Source of the DNA: Bacteroidales bacterium UBA1176 | GTDB lineage: Bacteria; Bacteroidota; Bacteroidia; Bacteroidales; WCHB1-69 | Direction: 5' to 3' | DNA: 12,885 nucleotides | NCBI GenBank assembly: GCA_002311645.1 | Contig: DBYW01000035.1 | Span: 1-12,885 of the forward strand | The notes under the pieces: model-generated | Told to the model about the DNA's origin: nothing | The model's input: only the letters and a program-made list of their open reading frames with translations | Databases searched by the model: none | Translations under genes and position numbers: made by a program | Part shown: positions 12,803 through 12,885 of the stretch, one piece after another | How the letters are laid out: each line of letters begins with the position of its first letter | How positions within the stretch are numbered: position 1 is the first letter of the stretch

Positions 12803-12835
12803 GTTCCGTAGAGACGCGGCGCGCCGCGTCTCTAC
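12803..12835. repeat. REP-like palindrome, copy 2
   Basis: A perfect 28-bp palindrome (12808-12835) has 14-base arms, the left being GTAGAGACGCGGCG. It shares GTTCCGTAGAGACGC (12803-12817) and GCGTCTCTAC (12826-12835) with copy 1 at 7941-7974. The central bases differ in both arms together, so pairing is kept. It lies between the possible gene end at 12853 and the minus-strand terminator. Confidence 0.85.
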
Positions 12836-12852
12836 AAACGTCTCACGTCTCC

Positions 12853-12885
12853 CTATCCGATCACCTTCTCCGTCTTTTTCATCAG
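12853..12885 (-). CDS. Possible 3' end of an unknown minus-strand gene (partial)
   Basis: Reading the minus strand from the right edge gives ten codons (LMKKTEKVIG) and a TAG stop. The fragment is far too short to identify. The main support is the minus-strand terminator hairpin at 12741-12789, which needs an upstream minus-strand gene. A second open frame runs through the palindrome to a later stop and cannot be excluded. Confidence 0.4.
   Translation of the reverse strand: MMKKTEKVIG

Overview
The window looks like a chromosomal segment of an anaerobic Bacteroidota, probably a Bacteroidales member. Four things point there. Several gene starts have a TAnnTTTG -7 box, the vegetative promoter signature of this phylum. 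A-rich leaders without clear Shine-Dalgarno sites precede many starts. There is a type IX secretion (T9SS) type-B sorting domain. There are also DUF4468, DUF177-rpmF and short lipobox proteins typical of Bacteroidales. Everything here was read by eye; no database search was run, so family names rest on recognised motifs.

Left part (1-2436): the end of a trimeric [FeFe]-hydrogenase operon. It holds the last 20 codons of a NuoF/HydB-like subunit, a complete HydA catalytic subunit with the full H-cluster motif set, and a NuoE/HydC-like [2Fe-2S] subunit, closed by a strong UUCG-loop terminator. The set fits an NAD- and ferredoxin-linked electron-bifurcating or -confurcating enzyme. A lipoprotein of unknown function follows (2590-3522) behind a -7 box embedded in a perfect inverted repeat. 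Next come the housekeeping pair DUF177/YceD and ribosomal protein L32 (3635-4395), a terminator-like hairpin, and an RdgB/HAM1 nucleotide-sanitising pyrophosphatase (4472-5041).

Middle (5105-7810): a minus-strand operon runs dihydrofolate reductase, a DUF4468-like secreted protein, then an MbnP-like lipoprotein overlapping its neighbour by 17 bases. Divergently, smpB and a small MerR-type regulator form a coupled pair (ATGA overlap). The two divergent -7 boxes face each other as a 10-bp inverted repeat.

Right part (7811-12885): an approximately 880-base gene-free stretch is dense in dyads, including a perfect 30-bp palindrome. A second, compensated version of that palindrome lies at 12808-12835. 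Then comes a 944-residue secreted multidomain protein (CUB-like, PKD-like, P-domain-like, T9SS type-B C-terminus). It meets a convergent family-4-type glycosyltransferase with no bases between the two stop codons. The right edge carries a possible end of another minus-strand gene followed by a terminator hairpin.

I did not find a clear new multi-gene system. The best leads are the paired palindromes with covarying arms, the structured intergenic island, the operator-like inverted repeat at 2533-2555, and the DHFR/DUF4468/MbnP operon, which has no MbnH-like partner in view.
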